Source of the DNA: Magnetovibrio sp. PR-2 | Lineage (GTDB): Bacteria; Pseudomonadota; Alphaproteobacteria; Rhodospirillales; Magnetovibrionaceae | Direction of reading: 5' to 3' | Length of the DNA: 64,000 nucleotides | Assembly: GCF_036689815.1 (NCBI RefSeq) | Contig: NZ_JBAHUR010000002.1 | Coordinates: 372,001 to 436,000 of the forward strand | Shown here: piece by piece, positions 53,192-63,368 of the stretch | How the letters are laid out: each line of letters opens with the position of its first letter | Position numbering within the stretch: the stretch's first letter is position 1 | Program-made: the position numbers and the translations under genes | The notes under the pieces: model-generated | Told to the model about the DNA's origin: nothing | What the model saw: only the letters and a program-made list of their open reading frames with translations | Database searches by the model: none

Positions 53192-54134
53192 TCGCACAGC
53201 CGCAAGCCTCTATTGGGTGGGGCGCTATATGGAACGCGCCGAAAACTTGGCCCGCATTTTGGAAGTTGGTTATCGCATGAGCCAGATGCCCGACTTAGAA
53301 GCGGGTGGCACACGCAACGAATGGCCGTCCAGCGCTGTCGCAGCGGCGTGTGAAGACGGCTTGATCGAAAAACACGGTGAAGCGAACTTGGACACGGTTC
53401 TCAGTTACATCGCGCTTGATCCAGAAAACCCGTCATCCATTCACGCGTGTCTTGAGACCGCGCGCACCAACGCCCGCGCCGTGCGGACAGCCGTGACGTC
53501 GGAGATGTGGGAAAGCCTCAACGACACGTGGCTGGAGTTCAACGGCCAATGGCGCAAGTCGCTCAAGAAAGACAATCTGTTGTCGTTTCTGGACTGGGTC
53601 AAAACCCGTTCGACGATTTTTCGCGGGGCCATGTCGGGCACCATGTTGCGCGATGAGCCCTATGCGTTCATCAATGTCGGCACATTTATCGAACGCACGG
53701 AAAATACGGCGCGCATTTTGGACGTGAAGTTTCACGTGTTGTTGCCCCAAGGCGAAAGCATTGGCGGTTCAGTCGATTATTACCAATGGGCGACGGTGCT
53801 GCGCTCCGTTTCGGCACTGGGCTCGTACCACTGGGTTTATCGCGATGCCATCAAGCCGTGGCAGGTAGCAGAGCTGTTGATCTTGAAAAAAGAAATGCCG
53901 CGTTCGCTGGTGTATACACTCAGTCAGGTCAGTTACTACTTAAACCAGATCGGTGATGGACACGGTCGGCGGTACGACAGCCAGCGCTTGGCTGGCAAGC
54001 TGCATTCTGAACTGGATTTCAGCAAGGTTGACGATATTTTCCAAGATGGCCTGCACGAATATTTAGATAAGTTTTTGGTGCGCAACAATAAGCTCGGCGT
54101 CGCCATCGCCGAAGACTTCCACTTTTATCTGTGA
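53184..54134 (+). CDS. Alpha-E domain protein of the Anbu cluster
   Basis: 316 residues from ATG 53184, overlapping the previous gene by eight bases. It is all-helical: LSRTAASLYWVGRYMERAEN at the start, then TRSTIFRGAMSGTMLRDEPY and FINVGTFIERTENTARILDV, the alpha-E family blocks. Function is unknown. It always travels with the ATP-grasp and transglutaminase partners, as here. Confidence 0.92.
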   Translation: MLSRTAASLYWVGRYMERAENLARILEVGYRMSQMPDLEAGGTRNEWPSSAVAAACEDGLIEKHGEANLDTVLSYIALDPENPSSIHACLETARTNARAVRTAVTSEMWESLNDTWLEFNGQWRKSLKKDNLLSFLDWVKTRSTIFRGAMSGTMLRDEPYAFINVGTFIERTENTARILDVKFHVLLPQGESIGGSVDYYQWATVLRSVSALGSYHWVYRDAIKPWQVAELLILKKEMPRSLVYTLSQVSYYLNQIGDGHGRRYDSQRLAGKLHSELDFSKVDDIFQDGLHEYLDKFLVRNNKLGVAIAEDFHFYL

Positions 54135-54146
54135 GGCGGTGAAGCG

Positions 54147-54992
54147 ATGCATATCACGATCAATCACGAAACTGTCTACACCTATGAAGAGCCCGTCAGC
54201 TATTCGATCCAAAGCCTGCGTTTAACGCCCCAGCCCTACGACGGGCAAATCGTGCGTTCTTGGTCAATCGAAGCGCCTAAGGCTGGTATGCTGCATGCGT
54301 TTAGCGACAGCTTCGGCAACGTTACGCATACACTGGTTATCGACAAACCGCATGAAGAGGTCCGCATTCGGGTCAAGGGTGAGGTGCACACACAAGACAC
54401 CAAAGGTTTTGTCAAAGGCACCACAGACCCCTTTCCCGCATCGTTCTATTTGCGTGAAACCGATCAGACCAAGCCCGACGGCGCCATCCGCGCCATCGCC
54501 CGGGCCGCACAAAGCAATGGCGAAGGCGTGTTGGATATTCTCCACGCGCTGATGGGCACAATCCGCGACGCCATCGACTATCAAACCGGCGAAACACACG
54601 CCATGACCACGGCGATTGAGGCGCTGACCAATGGCGCAGGCGTATGCCAGGACCATGCCCATGTGTTCATCGCCGCCGCACGCGCCATCGACATTCCGGC
54701 ACGCTACGTTTCGGGGTATTTGCTCCATTCCGCCGATGGTGAAGAAAGCGAAGCTTCTCACGCCTGGGCAGAGGCTTTGGTGCCGGACTTGGGCTGGGTC
54801 GCTTTTGATGTTGCCAACAGCGTCTGCACGACGGATCATTATGTCCGAGTCGGCGTCGGCCTTGATTATCAAGAAGCCTCGCCGGTGCGCGGTGTTCGCC
54901 GTGGGGGTGGCGACGAAAAACTGGACGTCAGCGTTTTGGTTTCACAAACCCCAGGCAGCACAGTCAATTCGACAGGAGGGGCTCAGCAATAG
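54147..54992 (+). CDS. Transglutaminase-like protein of the Anbu cluster
   Basis: 281 residues. The N-terminal beta domain has INHETVYTYEEPVSYSIQSL and RLTPQPYDGQ. The transglutaminase core has the catalytic Cys in ALTNGAGVCQDHAHVFIAAA, His in EASHAWAEALVPDLGWVAFD and Asp in the following AFDVANS. It may act as a protease, amidase or transglutaminase. It lies 12 bases after the alpha-E gene. Confidence 0.92.
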   Translation: MHITINHETVYTYEEPVSYSIQSLRLTPQPYDGQIVRSWSIEAPKAGMLHAFSDSFGNVTHTLVIDKPHEEVRIRVKGEVHTQDTKGFVKGTTDPFPASFYLRETDQTKPDGAIRAIARAAQSNGEGVLDILHALMGTIRDAIDYQTGETHAMTTAIEALTNGAGVCQDHAHVFIAAARAIDIPARYVSGYLLHSADGEESEASHAWAEALVPDLGWVAFDVANSVCTTDHYVRVGVGLDYQEASPVRGVRRGGGDEKLDVSVLVSQTPGSTVNSTGGAQQ

Positions 54993-55065
54993 CCCTTCCA
55001 TCTCCACCTGGGGGGACTGCTCTGTGCATCATGGACGCATTACCAAAAACGACGGAAGACTGAAG

Positions 55066-55806
55066 ATGACCTATTGCGTAGGCCTATATCTCGAAAACGG
55101 CTTGGTGATGCTGGCCGACACCCGCACCAACGCGGGCGTGGACAATGTTTCGACCTACTCCAAAACCTACACATGGGAAAAACCGGGTGAGTGCTCCATC
55201 GTATTGATGACGGCGGGCAACTTGGCCATCACACAATCGGTTATCAACATCTTGGAAGAAGGCCTGCCTGTCGAAGACAGCGACGAGCCGCAAACCATGC
55301 AGAACGTGCCCACCATGTTCCAAGCCGCCCGTTTGGTTGGGCGCGCTGTGCGACAAGTCTACGAAGACGACGCAGAAGCCCTAAAAGCCCAAGACACGCC
55401 GTTCTCCGCCTCGTTTCTATTAGGGGGACAGCTCAAAGGGCGCACCCAGAGATTGTTCGAAGTGTATTCAGCCGGCAACTTCATCAATGCCACGCCCGAC
55501 ACGCCATTTTTGCAAATTGGCGAGCATAAATACGGCAAGCCGATTTTGGACCGCGCGCTCAGCTACGACGACACCACGCTGATGGACGGCGTGAAGCTGG
55601 CTTTGTTGTCGATGGATTCCACGGTGCGATCAAACCTGTCAGTGGGCTTTCCGCTGGACTTGGTGATCATGAAAAAAGACACCCAGGCCGTCAGCCTGCA
55701 AACCCGCATTGACGAGCACGACCCCTACTTCCAGCAACTGTCTCAAGACTGGTCGGACGCACTGCGCAATGCGTATCTAACGCTGCCGTCGCCCGATTGG
55801 GCTTAA
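55066..55806 (+). CDS. Anbu proteasome-like peptidase
   Basis: 246 residues from ATG 55066 (GGAAG upstream). It belongs to the N-terminal nucleophile family and is a distant relative of HslV and proteasome beta subunits: TYCVGLYLENGLVMLADTRT carries the start Thr after Met removal, with TNAGVDNVSTYSKTYTWE and FSASFLLGGQLKGRTQRLF. The four-gene set (ATP-grasp, alpha-E, transglutaminase, Anbu) is a known conserved cluster. Its physiological role is unsettled. It converges on the ATP12 gene with a four-base overlap. Confidence 0.93.
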   Translation: MTYCVGLYLENGLVMLADTRTNAGVDNVSTYSKTYTWEKPGECSIVLMTAGNLAITQSVINILEEGLPVEDSDEPQTMQNVPTMFQAARLVGRAVRQVYEDDAEALKAQDTPFSASFLLGGQLKGRTQRLFEVYSAGNFINATPDTPFLQIGEHKYGKPILDRALSYDDTTLMDGVKLALLSMDSTVRSNLSVGFPLDLVIMKKDTQAVSLQTRIDEHDPYFQQLSQDWSDALRNAYLTLPSPDWA

Positions 55807-56501
55807 GTGCTCAGCAATTCATTAAACTGCACGGCCGTCTTCAGCTCACCGCGCACGTGTTCGCGCCGCGCGGTGGCTTCGGCGTCTTCGCCCCAGAGCT
55901 CGATTTGGTGGTCTTCGTCCACGTGAATGACTTTGAACGCTTGATCGCCGTCCAAAGCACCAACGAACATGGCAAAACCCACGACGATGGAGCCCGCGAC
56001 GCCGACCATTTCAGCCAACGCGGTGAGCTGCCAATTGTCCATATCTGCCATAGCGGCTGCGAAGCCTTGTTTGGAGCTGTCGTCTTGGCTCACCGGGATG
56101 ACGCCTTCGACCACTTTGAGATCCGCACCAAACGTTTCTTTAGCCCAATCCAACAGCGGCTGCCAGACCTTGGCTTGGCGTTCGACCAAGTCTTGTGGAG
56201 ATCCTGCGCGGTAACACAGCAAGTCCGTGTCCACATAACGCAGCAATCCGTCAATCATCGCGTCGCGGGCATCGGGAATGCGGTCAATGGCCGTGCCGCA
56301 GAGCTGCATCAAGGGCATGGAGTTGGGATCGACATCTTCGCCTTGGCCTTCCCATTCTTCAGCCACAGCCTCGGCCAACGCATGGGTCGGCAGGGACAAG
56401 GGCTTGCCCGCAGGTGTTTTGATGGGGCGCCCGTCTAGGACGACCGTGAAACCACCTTCTGTCTGGTGGGCGGCGGCGTCTTTGTAAAAGCGTTTGGTCA
56501 T
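55803..56501 (-). CDS. ATP12-family F1-ATPase assembly chaperone
   Basis: 232 residues: MTKRFYKDAAAHQTEGGF, VVLDGRPIKTPAGKPLSLPT and LLRYVDTDLLCYRA, then QLTALAEMVGVAGSIVVGFA. This is the ATP12 pattern, a chaperone for the F1 alpha subunit that in bacteria is largely confined to alphaproteobacteria. It lies nine bases downstream of the AsmA-like gene and may share its promoter. Confidence 0.93.
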   Translation of the reverse strand: MTKRFYKDAAAHQTEGGFTVVLDGRPIKTPAGKPLSLPTHALAEAVAEEWEGQGEDVDPNSMPLMQLCGTAIDRIPDARDAMIDGLLRYVDTDLLCYRAGSPQDLVERQAKVWQPLLDWAKETFGADLKVVEGVIPVSQDDSSKQGFAAAMADMDNWQLTALAEMVGVAGSIVVGFAMFVGALDGDQAFKVIHVDEDHQIELWGEDAEATARREHVRGELKTAVQFNELLST

Positions 56502-56510
56502 GGGAAAGCT

Positions 56511-58472
56511 CTATTGTTCAGCGGTGTTTTCTTCAGGGGTCTTACCCCCCTTGAGCGCCTGAACGCAAGGGTCATTCTTCTCTTCTTGCTCTTTTTTCGC
56601 CTTGTCGCTTTCCACTAATGAGATGGTGTCCGCCAAAAGCCCGGCAATGGCCTTAACCGGTGTTTTGATGATATTGCCCAACGTACCGACCACGGCTTCC
56701 TTCGCCGTCACGTGAACCTCTGGCTTTTTCAGACTACCCTCAACCTGAAATGGCACGGCAAAACTGGCCAAACTGGTGGATTTGGCGTCCGTGTTGACGT
56801 GCAGTTTCAACACCTCTTCGCCCAAATCAACCGTGCCGTTCACTTTGACATGCATGCCGCTGGTGTCCACCACCACGGACTTGGCCGTCGCCAAACCTTC
56901 GGCAATGGGCACCTCCGCCAGCACACAAGAAATGGCATTGGCGTCTTTGTTTGACGCCCATGGCAAAATGGAAGTCACACTTTCGGTGAGCTCAACAATT
57001 TTGTGATCGTGAATACGACCGTTGCGACCGATCATCTTCACATGTCCATTTGTGCTCCCCGCCAACTCGTGCGCCGACTTGCCTTTGGCGATGAGCAAGA
57101 TTTCTCCGTCCATTTTGAGATCTAGCAAATCGCCCTGCCCGCTCAACGCCGTCACCGTGCCGACATTGAAGTTGCGCAAAGACGCCTTGGTGTGAACATC
57201 CATACCGGACGCAGAGGGTTTGAGCGTTGCCGTGTAATCGATGCGCGCCTGATCAAAGATGAACGAAGCGGGTTGGATTTCCACCGCCCCGCTCTTCAGC
57301 TTCACCTTGGCGCGCACATCGGTCGCGCTTAAGTCTTGATACTTGATCTCCTTGCCAACGAAATCAACTTGGGCGTCTAACGCATCTAAGCCCTGAATAT
57401 CGATCTCGTCAGTGGAAAAGACCTTATCCCCACTGGAGATGCTATCGGTTTTCGGAAAAAACGATGTGATGTCGAGTGTCTCTGAACGCAGACGCGCTTT
57501 AACGCTGGGGCGGGTGTCGCTGAGACGGACAGAAAGCGCGCCGCCTATATCGAAGTCTTTGGTCTGCGCTTCCAGCCCTAAAAAGCTCACGGCTTTACCG
57601 ACCATGGTGACTTTCCCGCCAAGTTCGATCTCTCCTAAATCGGGAATACCCTCCAGATTGAGAAGCTTGCCTATGAACTGGGGATCAAACACCTGAGCTG
57701 CAAAGTCCGCAGAGATGTCCAAGCCCCTGCCCGGGTGCTGCAAGGTCGCGTCTAAATTGGCAGATATATCCGGCCCGTCGATTTCCAGCTTGAAAGGAAA
57801 CGGCTTGGGTTCAGCGCTTAGGATTTGCGCAAGCGAGCCCATGCGCGCATTGGCGTCCAGCGTGACACCATTGAAGACGCCGACAAACCCACCCCTGAGC
57901 GCGGCGTCGAAGCTGTCGGCTTGAAAGCGCGCACTTTTGAGGTTGCTTTCAAATGTCATCCCCGTCGCACCGTCTTTATAAACCGTGCGGATGTTTGTTA
58001 AGCGAACGTCGTGCACCGACGGGTTGAGTTTAAATTTTGACGCCGTCGCATTTTCTTTTTCCGTTGGCGCCTGTGCAGCTCTGAACTCCCAATTGGTGAG
58101 CCCTTTGCCATCGGTTTCCAGGTTCAACCGCAACCCTTCAATCACAACGTAGTTGATGTCCAAGTGGCCTTTGAGCAACGCCATCAAGTCCACCTGGGCC
58201 TCTAAGTGTTCGAGGACCATCATGTCATCGGTCGAGCCCCAATCGGCATTTGCGAGGTGCACGTCGGAAACCGACAAGGACGGGGTGAGCGATAGATTGA
58301 ACTGCAGATCACCCGCAATGACGAACGGACGCCCCGTGGCCCGTTCCACAATGCGGTCCAGCTGAACTTTGACGCGCGAATAGTCCGAAGACTTGAGCAT
58401 CACCCCCAAAGACGCCAAAAGCGCAATACAGAGCACGCCCAGGCCGAAAATGATTTTGAAGAAACGCGCCAT
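56511..58472 (-). CDS. AsmA-family protein
   Basis: 653 residues with an N-terminal transmembrane anchor (IIFGLGVLCIALLASLGVML) and the AsmA N-terminal block (RATGRPFVIAGDLQFNLSLT, SVSDVHLANADWG). The long beta-rich body and the C-terminal AsmA_2 region (VDTSGMHVKVNGTVDLG, VPFQVEGSLKKPEVHVTA) match inner-membrane proteins that affect outer-membrane assembly or lipid transfer. It ends in a charged tail with SDKAKKEQEEKND. It lies 10 bases after the HAD gene. Confidence 0.9.
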   Translation of the reverse strand: MARFFKIIFGLGVLCIALLASLGVMLKSSDYSRVKVQLDRIVERATGRPFVIAGDLQFNLSLTPSLSVSDVHLANADWGSTDDMMVLEHLEAQVDLMALLKGHLDINYVVIEGLRLNLETDGKGLTNWEFRAAQAPTEKENATASKFKLNPSVHDVRLTNIRTVYKDGATGMTFESNLKSARFQADSFDAALRGGFVGVFNGVTLDANARMGSLAQILSAEPKPFPFKLEIDGPDISANLDATLQHPGRGLDISADFAAQVFDPQFIGKLLNLEGIPDLGEIELGGKVTMVGKAVSFLGLEAQTKDFDIGGALSVRLSDTRPSVKARLRSETLDITSFFPKTDSISSGDKVFSTDEIDIQGLDALDAQVDFVGKEIKYQDLSATDVRAKVKLKSGAVEIQPASFIFDQARIDYTATLKPSASGMDVHTKASLRNFNVGTVTALSGQGDLLDLKMDGEILLIAKGKSAHELAGSTNGHVKMIGRNGRIHDHKIVELTESVTSILPWASNKDANAISCVLAEVPIAEGLATAKSVVVDTSGMHVKVNGTVDLGEEVLKLHVNTDAKSTSLASFAVPFQVEGSLKKPEVHVTAKEAVVGTLGNIIKTPVKAIAGLLADTISLVESDKAKKEQEEKNDPCVQALKGGKTPEENTAEQ

Positions 58473-58482
58473 CGCCTTTTGC

Positions 58483-59154
58483 TCAACCCTTGTTCAGTAT
58501 GGCTTCAATCAAGTCTTTGGCGGAGTGCACAACTTGGGCCGCTCCTGCGTCCATCAGTTCTTCAGTTTCGTGATAGCCCCACGACACGCCAATGGCCCGG
58601 ACCTTAGCATTTTGCGCCATTTGCATATCGAACGTGGTGTCGCCGATCATCACGCTGTTGGTGGGGTCCACGCCTGCTTCGTCCAACGCTTTGAACATCA
58701 TTTCCGGGTGCGGCTTGCCCAGGGCACGATCCGCCGTCTGATGCGTGACGAATCTGTCCAGTATCTTGTGATGAGAAAGTGTGCTGACCAAGCCCCGGTG
58801 AGATTTCCCCGTCGCTACGCCCATGAGCCATCCGGCAGCGTCGAGCTGATCCATGACGGCTGCAATACCATCGTAAAGAGGCTCCTCTACACTGCCGACT
58901 TGGCGCAGTTCGAAAAACGCCGCTTTATAGGTTTCGCTAACCACTTCCGATAAGGCCTCATCGACGTTCTCGGCCAGCTGTCGAATGGCCACCGCCAAAG
59001 GCAGACCGACGACCCGGCGCACGGCTTCGTCGCCGGGGTAATCAAAGCCGTGATGGTCGAAGGCGGCCTTCATGGAGTGCACGATAGATGCCTGAGAATC
59101 GACCAAAGTGCCGTCACAATCGAAAACAGCCAAAGAGAGTGGGTTGTCAGTCAT
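58483..59154 (-). CDS. HAD hydrolase, phosphoglycolate phosphatase-like
   Basis: 223 residues from ATG 59154 (GGAAGAAGAA upstream). HAD motif 1 is AVFDCDGTLVDSQ, motif 2 in LMGVATGKSHRGL and motif 4 in SVMIGDTTFDMQMAQNA. The alpha-helical cap follows motif 1. It is closest in layout to Gph-like phosphatases, but the substrate cannot be fixed. It starts the leftward transcript with AsmA and ATP12. Confidence 0.88.
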   Translation of the reverse strand: MTDNPLSLAVFDCDGTLVDSQASIVHSMKAAFDHHGFDYPGDEAVRRVVGLPLAVAIRQLAENVDEALSEVVSETYKAAFFELRQVGSVEEPLYDGIAAVMDQLDAAGWLMGVATGKSHRGLVSTLSHHKILDRFVTHQTADRALGKPHPEMMFKALDEAGVDPTNSVMIGDTTFDMQMAQNAKVRAIGVSWGYHETEELMDAGAAQVVHSAKDLIEAILNKG

Positions 59155-59223
59155 CGGTTCTTCTTCCAAAGTGGTGTTCGTGTAAAATTGCCCCATGAAT
59201 TTGTTCTAAATAAGATTGATCAC

Positions 59224-60771
59224 ATGACCGACAAACGCAACCCCACACCAGCCGAACCCAATCACAAACACGGCTCACCCGAAGCCATTCCCGATGAGCA
59301 TGCTCACAACGCCAAAAGCCAGCGCCTGCCCGTTTGGTTTGGCTTGGTTCTTGGGCTGGGGCTGTTTTTGGTTATGCGCGCTCTACCCGCGCCGTCGGGC
59401 ATGGCGGACAGTGCCTGGGCTGTGGCCGCGGTGGCCGTGTTGATGGCGACGTGGTGGCTCACCGAAGCCATCCCCGTGCCCGCAACGGCGCTGACACCTT
59501 TGGCTTTGTTTCCTCTGTTGGGGCTGGGGTCGATCAAGTCGGTCGCCGCACCTTACGCTAATCCGCTCATTTTCTTGTTTCTGGGCGGTTTTTTGATTGC
59601 CTTGGCCGTTGAACGCTGGGGCTTGCACAAACGCATTGCGTTGTTGGTTTTGTCACGCGCAGGCACCAAACCGCGCCAACTGGTGGGCGCGTTCATGGTG
59701 ACGGCTGCGGGGCTCAGCATGTGGATTTCCAACACGGCGTCTACCGTCATGATGCTGCCCATCGCGCTGTCGGTCATCGGCATCGTCGTCGCCGCAGGCG
59801 GTGCAGGACGCATCAAAGGGTTCGACGGCGCTTCGTTCTCCAAGGGATTGTTGATCGCCACCGCCTACGGCGCAAGCATGGGCGGCATCGCCACGCTGGT
59901 GGGCACCCCGCCCAACGCCTTATTGGCCGGGTTTGTGTCCGAGAACCTCGGCATCGAAATTGGTTTTGCCCAATGGATGGTGATCGGCGTGCCGACCACC
60001 TTAATCATGTTGGTTCTGGGCTGGCTGATCTTGACGCGTATTGTGTTTCGTTTGGGTGCAGAAGCCTTGCCGGGTGCTGCCGATGCCATTCACCAAGAAG
60101 TCCAAGCCCTCGCCCCCATTTCGCGCGCGGAAAAGCTGGTGAGTGTGGTGTTTGGCGTCACCGCAATCCTCTGGATGACACGGCCTTTGCTGCAAAAGGG
60201 CCTGCCGATGCTGTCCGGACTGACAGACGCCGGCATCGCCGTCAGTGCCGGGCTGTGCCTGTTTGCCATTCCGGTCAGTCTTAAGGACCGGGAATTCTTG
60301 CTCAATTGGGAGTGGGCCAAGCGCTTGCCCTGGGGCGTGTTGATCCTGTTCGGCGGCGGGCTGAGCTTGGCGTCTCAAGTCTCCGCCAGCGGCCTTGCTG
60401 CGTGGATTGGCGACGCCATGACGGTATTTAGCGGCCTGCACTTGCTGTTCACCATCGTTTTGGTCACCGCCGTGATTGTGTTTTTGACGGAAATGACGTC
60501 CAACACCGCGACCACGGCAACGTTCTTGCCTGTCATCGCCGCCTTGGCCACTGCCATGGGGTCCGAGCCGATGATGTTGTTGGTGCCAGCTGCCATGGGG
60601 GCCTCCATGGCGTTCATGATGCCCGTCGCCACACCGCCCAACGCCATTGTGTTCGGCGGTGGACAACTGACCATCCCCGACATGGCCCGCGCCGGGTTCT
60701 TGGTGAACATCGCCGCGATCTGCGTCATTACCGTCTTGGTGTGGTTCTTGGCCCCGATGTTGTTTGTTTAA
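59224..60771 (+). CDS. DASS-family (SLC13) sodium:anion symporter
   Basis: 515 residues from ATG 59224. An N-terminal polar tail (KRNPTPAEPNHKHGSPEAIP) is followed by about 12 helices. The DASS substrate motifs SNTASTVMM and TSNTATTATF appear in the two repeats, with GTPPNALLAG and ATPPNAIVFGGG in the re-entrant loops. Members take up dicarboxylates, sulfate or phosphate with sodium. The substrate cannot be decided. The ribosome site is weak (AAGA). Confidence 0.9.
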   Translation: MTDKRNPTPAEPNHKHGSPEAIPDEHAHNAKSQRLPVWFGLVLGLGLFLVMRALPAPSGMADSAWAVAAVAVLMATWWLTEAIPVPATALTPLALFPLLGLGSIKSVAAPYANPLIFLFLGGFLIALAVERWGLHKRIALLVLSRAGTKPRQLVGAFMVTAAGLSMWISNTASTVMMLPIALSVIGIVVAAGGAGRIKGFDGASFSKGLLIATAYGASMGGIATLVGTPPNALLAGFVSENLGIEIGFAQWMVIGVPTTLIMLVLGWLILTRIVFRLGAEALPGAADAIHQEVQALAPISRAEKLVSVVFGVTAILWMTRPLLQKGLPMLSGLTDAGIAVSAGLCLFAIPVSLKDREFLLNWEWAKRLPWGVLILFGGGLSLASQVSASGLAAWIGDAMTVFSGLHLLFTIVLVTAVIVFLTEMTSNTATTATFLPVIAALATAMGSEPMMLLVPAAMGASMAFMMPVATPPNAIVFGGGQLTIPDMARAGFLVNIAAICVITVLVWFLAPMLFV

Positions 60772-60795
60772 GGGCCATCTTCATCCAGAGTAAAA

Positions 60796-61329
60796 TCACG
60801 CCTCCAACAAACCGAAGAGGAACTCTTCGTATGTGACACCCTTTTCACCTAAAACCTTCAACAGCAATTGGGTTGCAGCCTCGACCGCGTCTTTGGGGCT
60901 TGCGTGACGCTCTTCTTCTTCAAGCAACATTTTGTAGACCCCGGTGATGGTTTGTGTGGCGCTCTCGCTCGGCAAGCGACGGCTGGAATGATAGGACACG
61001 ATTTGTCCCTCTTCATCAAACGTCGGCGTCACGTGTGCAAACACCCAGTAGTGATCACCGTTTCGTGACAAATTGACCACGAAGGCAAAAATTTCCTGCC
61101 CCGTAGAAATGGTGTCCCATAAAAGCTTAAAGACACAGCGCGGCATCTCGGGATGGCGCACGATATTGTGCTGCTGACCGAGCAATTCGTCTTCCGTATA
61201 TCCTGCCAATCGGCAAAACACATCGTTGGCATAGGTGATGACGCCGGAAGGGTCCGTTTTGGAAACGATGATTTCTTCTTTTGCAAAGGTGCGCTCGACC
61301 CCGGTCGGGGTGATTGTTGGACGTGCCAT
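60796..61329 (-). CDS. PAS domain protein (Aer-like)
   Basis: 177 residues with one PAS domain: TDPSGVITYANDVFCRLAGY, LLGQQHNIVRHPEMPRCVFK and NGDHYWVFAHVTP, close to the FAD-binding PAS of the aerotaxis sensor Aer. The C-terminal 55 residues are helical. GGGGAGAAAA precedes the ATG. It lies 14 bases after the chemoreceptor gene on the same strand, so it probably senses redox or oxygen for that receptor. Confidence 0.88.
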   Translation of the reverse strand: MARPTITPTGVERTFAKEEIIVSKTDPSGVITYANDVFCRLAGYTEDELLGQQHNIVRHPEMPRCVFKLLWDTISTGQEIFAFVVNLSRNGDHYWVFAHVTPTFDEEGQIVSYHSSRRLPSESATQTITGVYKMLLEEEERHASPKDAVEAATQLLLKVLGEKGVTYEEFLFGLLEA

Positions 61330-61343
61330 AAGATTTTCTCCCC

Positions 61344-63158
61344 CTAGATCGAACGAGCCGTATCGAGATACGTTTTGGTTTCTGCATCCAATTGTTCAAT
61401 GGTCGGATGGATGTCTTTGGCCGCCCATAGCACCTTGATACCCGCACCATAAGAGGCAATCCTTTGGCGAGACACACGGCCGATGCTATCTGACAAGAGA
61501 TCCATACTGCTGGATACCGATTCCACATTTTGCGCGATTTTATCGGTTGCTGCCGTTTGTTCTTCGACGGCGGTGGCAACACTGCCCGTAATTTCGTTTA
61601 CGGTTCCAATGGTGGAGGAGATGGTCTCGATGGCCTCGACGGCTGAGGAAGACCCAGTTTGGATATCGCCAACCTGTCTGGCGATTTCCTCCGTCGCTTT
61701 GGCAACTTGGCCCGCCAAGTTTTTGACTTCCGTGGCCACGACCGCAAAACCCTTTCCGTGCTCCCCGGCCCGCGCGGCTTCGATGGTCGCATTCAGCGCC
61801 AACAGATTGGTCTGTTCCGCAATGTCGTTGATCAAGCTCACAACGTCTTTGATTTCCGTCGAGGCCTCCGCAAGAGCACGGATTTTATCATTGGCGTCTT
61901 TTGCATTGTCCACGGCTTTATGAGTGATTTGTGTCGACTTGGTGATTTGGGAACTGATTTCTTGAATGGAACTCGACAACTCTTCCGCAGCGACCAAAAC
62001 CATCTCTACGGTTTGTTTGGCCTCCGTTGCGGTCTCCGTCACTTCCAACGAGCGATTGCCGCTGGAATCCAGGTTTTGGCTCATGCTCTCGGCGATTGTT
62101 TCAATTTTACCCGCACCCGATTTGACATTGTTGAACGTCATATGGATCTGATTTTCAAAGCTGTCGGTCACCCCGCCAAAGCCCGTGATTTTTTCGCTCA
62201 TCACGCGCAACGACTGATTGACCTGGTCGCATGAGCGTTCGAAATCACGAACCATACCTGCTCTGACGATGCAGCGGTTATACCGCCCCGTCGCCGCAGC
62301 GTCCATGGCCGCCCCCACTTCGCGGTTGAAAGCTTCGGTGCGGTCCAAAAGACTGTTTAAGTTCCTTTGCATTTTCGCGGCCTCATCACGGCCCCGTATA
62401 TGCGTCAAACGGTGATCCAGATCACCCGAAGCCGCAATGGAGAGACCGTCGGAGACCCGCAAGATCACATTGGCGACGCTGATCATCTTTGCGGAAATAA
62501 AGCCGATGATCACAAGACCGACGAAACAAAAGCCGGTCAAAAGAAGAACCGTGTTGTTGCTGGTTGCCAACCAATCATCAACCAAATGGGTCAGGCGTTC
62601 ACTTTCCATGGTGCGCATGGTGTTGATGGCTTCGTTGACGCCCTCCAGGCTTTCACCCATTTGCGCTGCAAAGGTGTCGAACTCCTCCATCATGATATTG
62701 CCGCCCTTGGGGCCTTCATCAATATAGGCCTGGGCCATACGTTTGCCACCCGCATAAAACGGAGCAAAGCTGGCTTCCAGGGCATCCAGTTTGGACATCA
62801 CATCAGCGGCGTTGAGCTCCTGCGCCAACTGACGGGCGTTGTTTAAATCCTCTTGGAATTTTTGGGCAAAGTTTTCAGCTTCAGCAAAACCGTCGTCGAA
62901 ACCGGGTAGACCACGTGTTGCGGAAATATCCGTCAGCCATTGCTGAACTTGAATGACATCAGCATTGATATCCTTGATCAAGATTTGCAAAGGAACCAGA
63001 GTTTCCGTTGCCCGGTGAGTGGTTTTGGAAACCTCGCTAAAACCGGACGCAACACCGTTCAAAATCAAGATGGAAGCGGCTGACAAGATGACAACGCCAC
63101 TCAGGATTGTCGCCGTCGCTATGATCGCTTTGCTTTTAATTGTTGTTAGATCAACCAT
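61344..63158 (-). CDS. Methyl-accepting chemotaxis protein
   Basis: About 604 residues from ATG 63158 (GAGGGGG ten bases upstream; the ATGs at 63164 and 63176 are alternatives). The first helix ([21 protein letters not shown]), a periplasmic helical sensor of about 170 residues, a second helix ([20 protein letters not shown]), a HAMP linker and a long signalling domain with the tip [20 protein letters not shown] follow in order. It precedes the Aer-like PAS gene. The ligand is unknown. Confidence 0.93.
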   Translation of the reverse strand: MVDLTTIKSKAIIATATILSGVVILSAASILILNGVASGFSEVSKTTHRATETLVPLQILIKDINADVIQVQQWLTDISATRGLPGFDDGFAEAENFAQKFQEDLNNARQLAQELNAADVMSKLDALEASFAPFYAGGKRMAQAYIDEGPKGGNIMMEEFDTFAAQMGESLEGVNEAINTMRTMESERLTHLVDDWLATSNNTVLLLTGFCFVGLVIIGFISAKMISVANVILRVSDGLSIAASGDLDHRLTHIRGRDEAAKMQRNLNSLLDRTEAFNREVGAAMDAAATGRYNRCIVRAGMVRDFERSCDQVNQSLRVMSEKITGFGGVTDSFENQIHMTFNNVKSGAGKIETIAESMSQNLDSSGNRSLEVTETATEAKQTVEMVLVAAEELSSSIQEISSQITKSTQITHKAVDNAKDANDKIRALAEASTEIKDVVSLINDIAEQTNLLALNATIEAARAGEHGKGFAVVATEVKNLAGQVAKATEEIARQVGDIQTGSSSAVEAIETISSTIGTVNEITGSVATAVEEQTAATDKIAQNVESVSSSMDLLSDSIGRVSRQRIASYGAGIKVLWAAKDIHPTIEQLDAETKTYLDTARSI

Positions 63159-63368
63159 ACGCATGATCCCCCTCATGATGGTTATGTCTAGCGCTGAAGT
63201 ATGAGCGTGAATTATATGATGTTTATAATAGGAAATACATCAAAACCTCCACACACCTTTTGTGATTATTACAAAAAATCAACCCCAAAAAGAATATTTG
63301 TACGCATGGCACGCGCAACGCAAAGCTGCGTACTTGAAATTACACAGCAGGTGATCTTCGTCTTGAGA

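Noticed and set aside
54631-55065. N-terminal extension of the Anbu gene back to 54631
   Set aside because: It overlaps the transglutaminase gene in another frame. The Anbu start at 55066 puts the nucleophile Thr at position 2, as the family requires.
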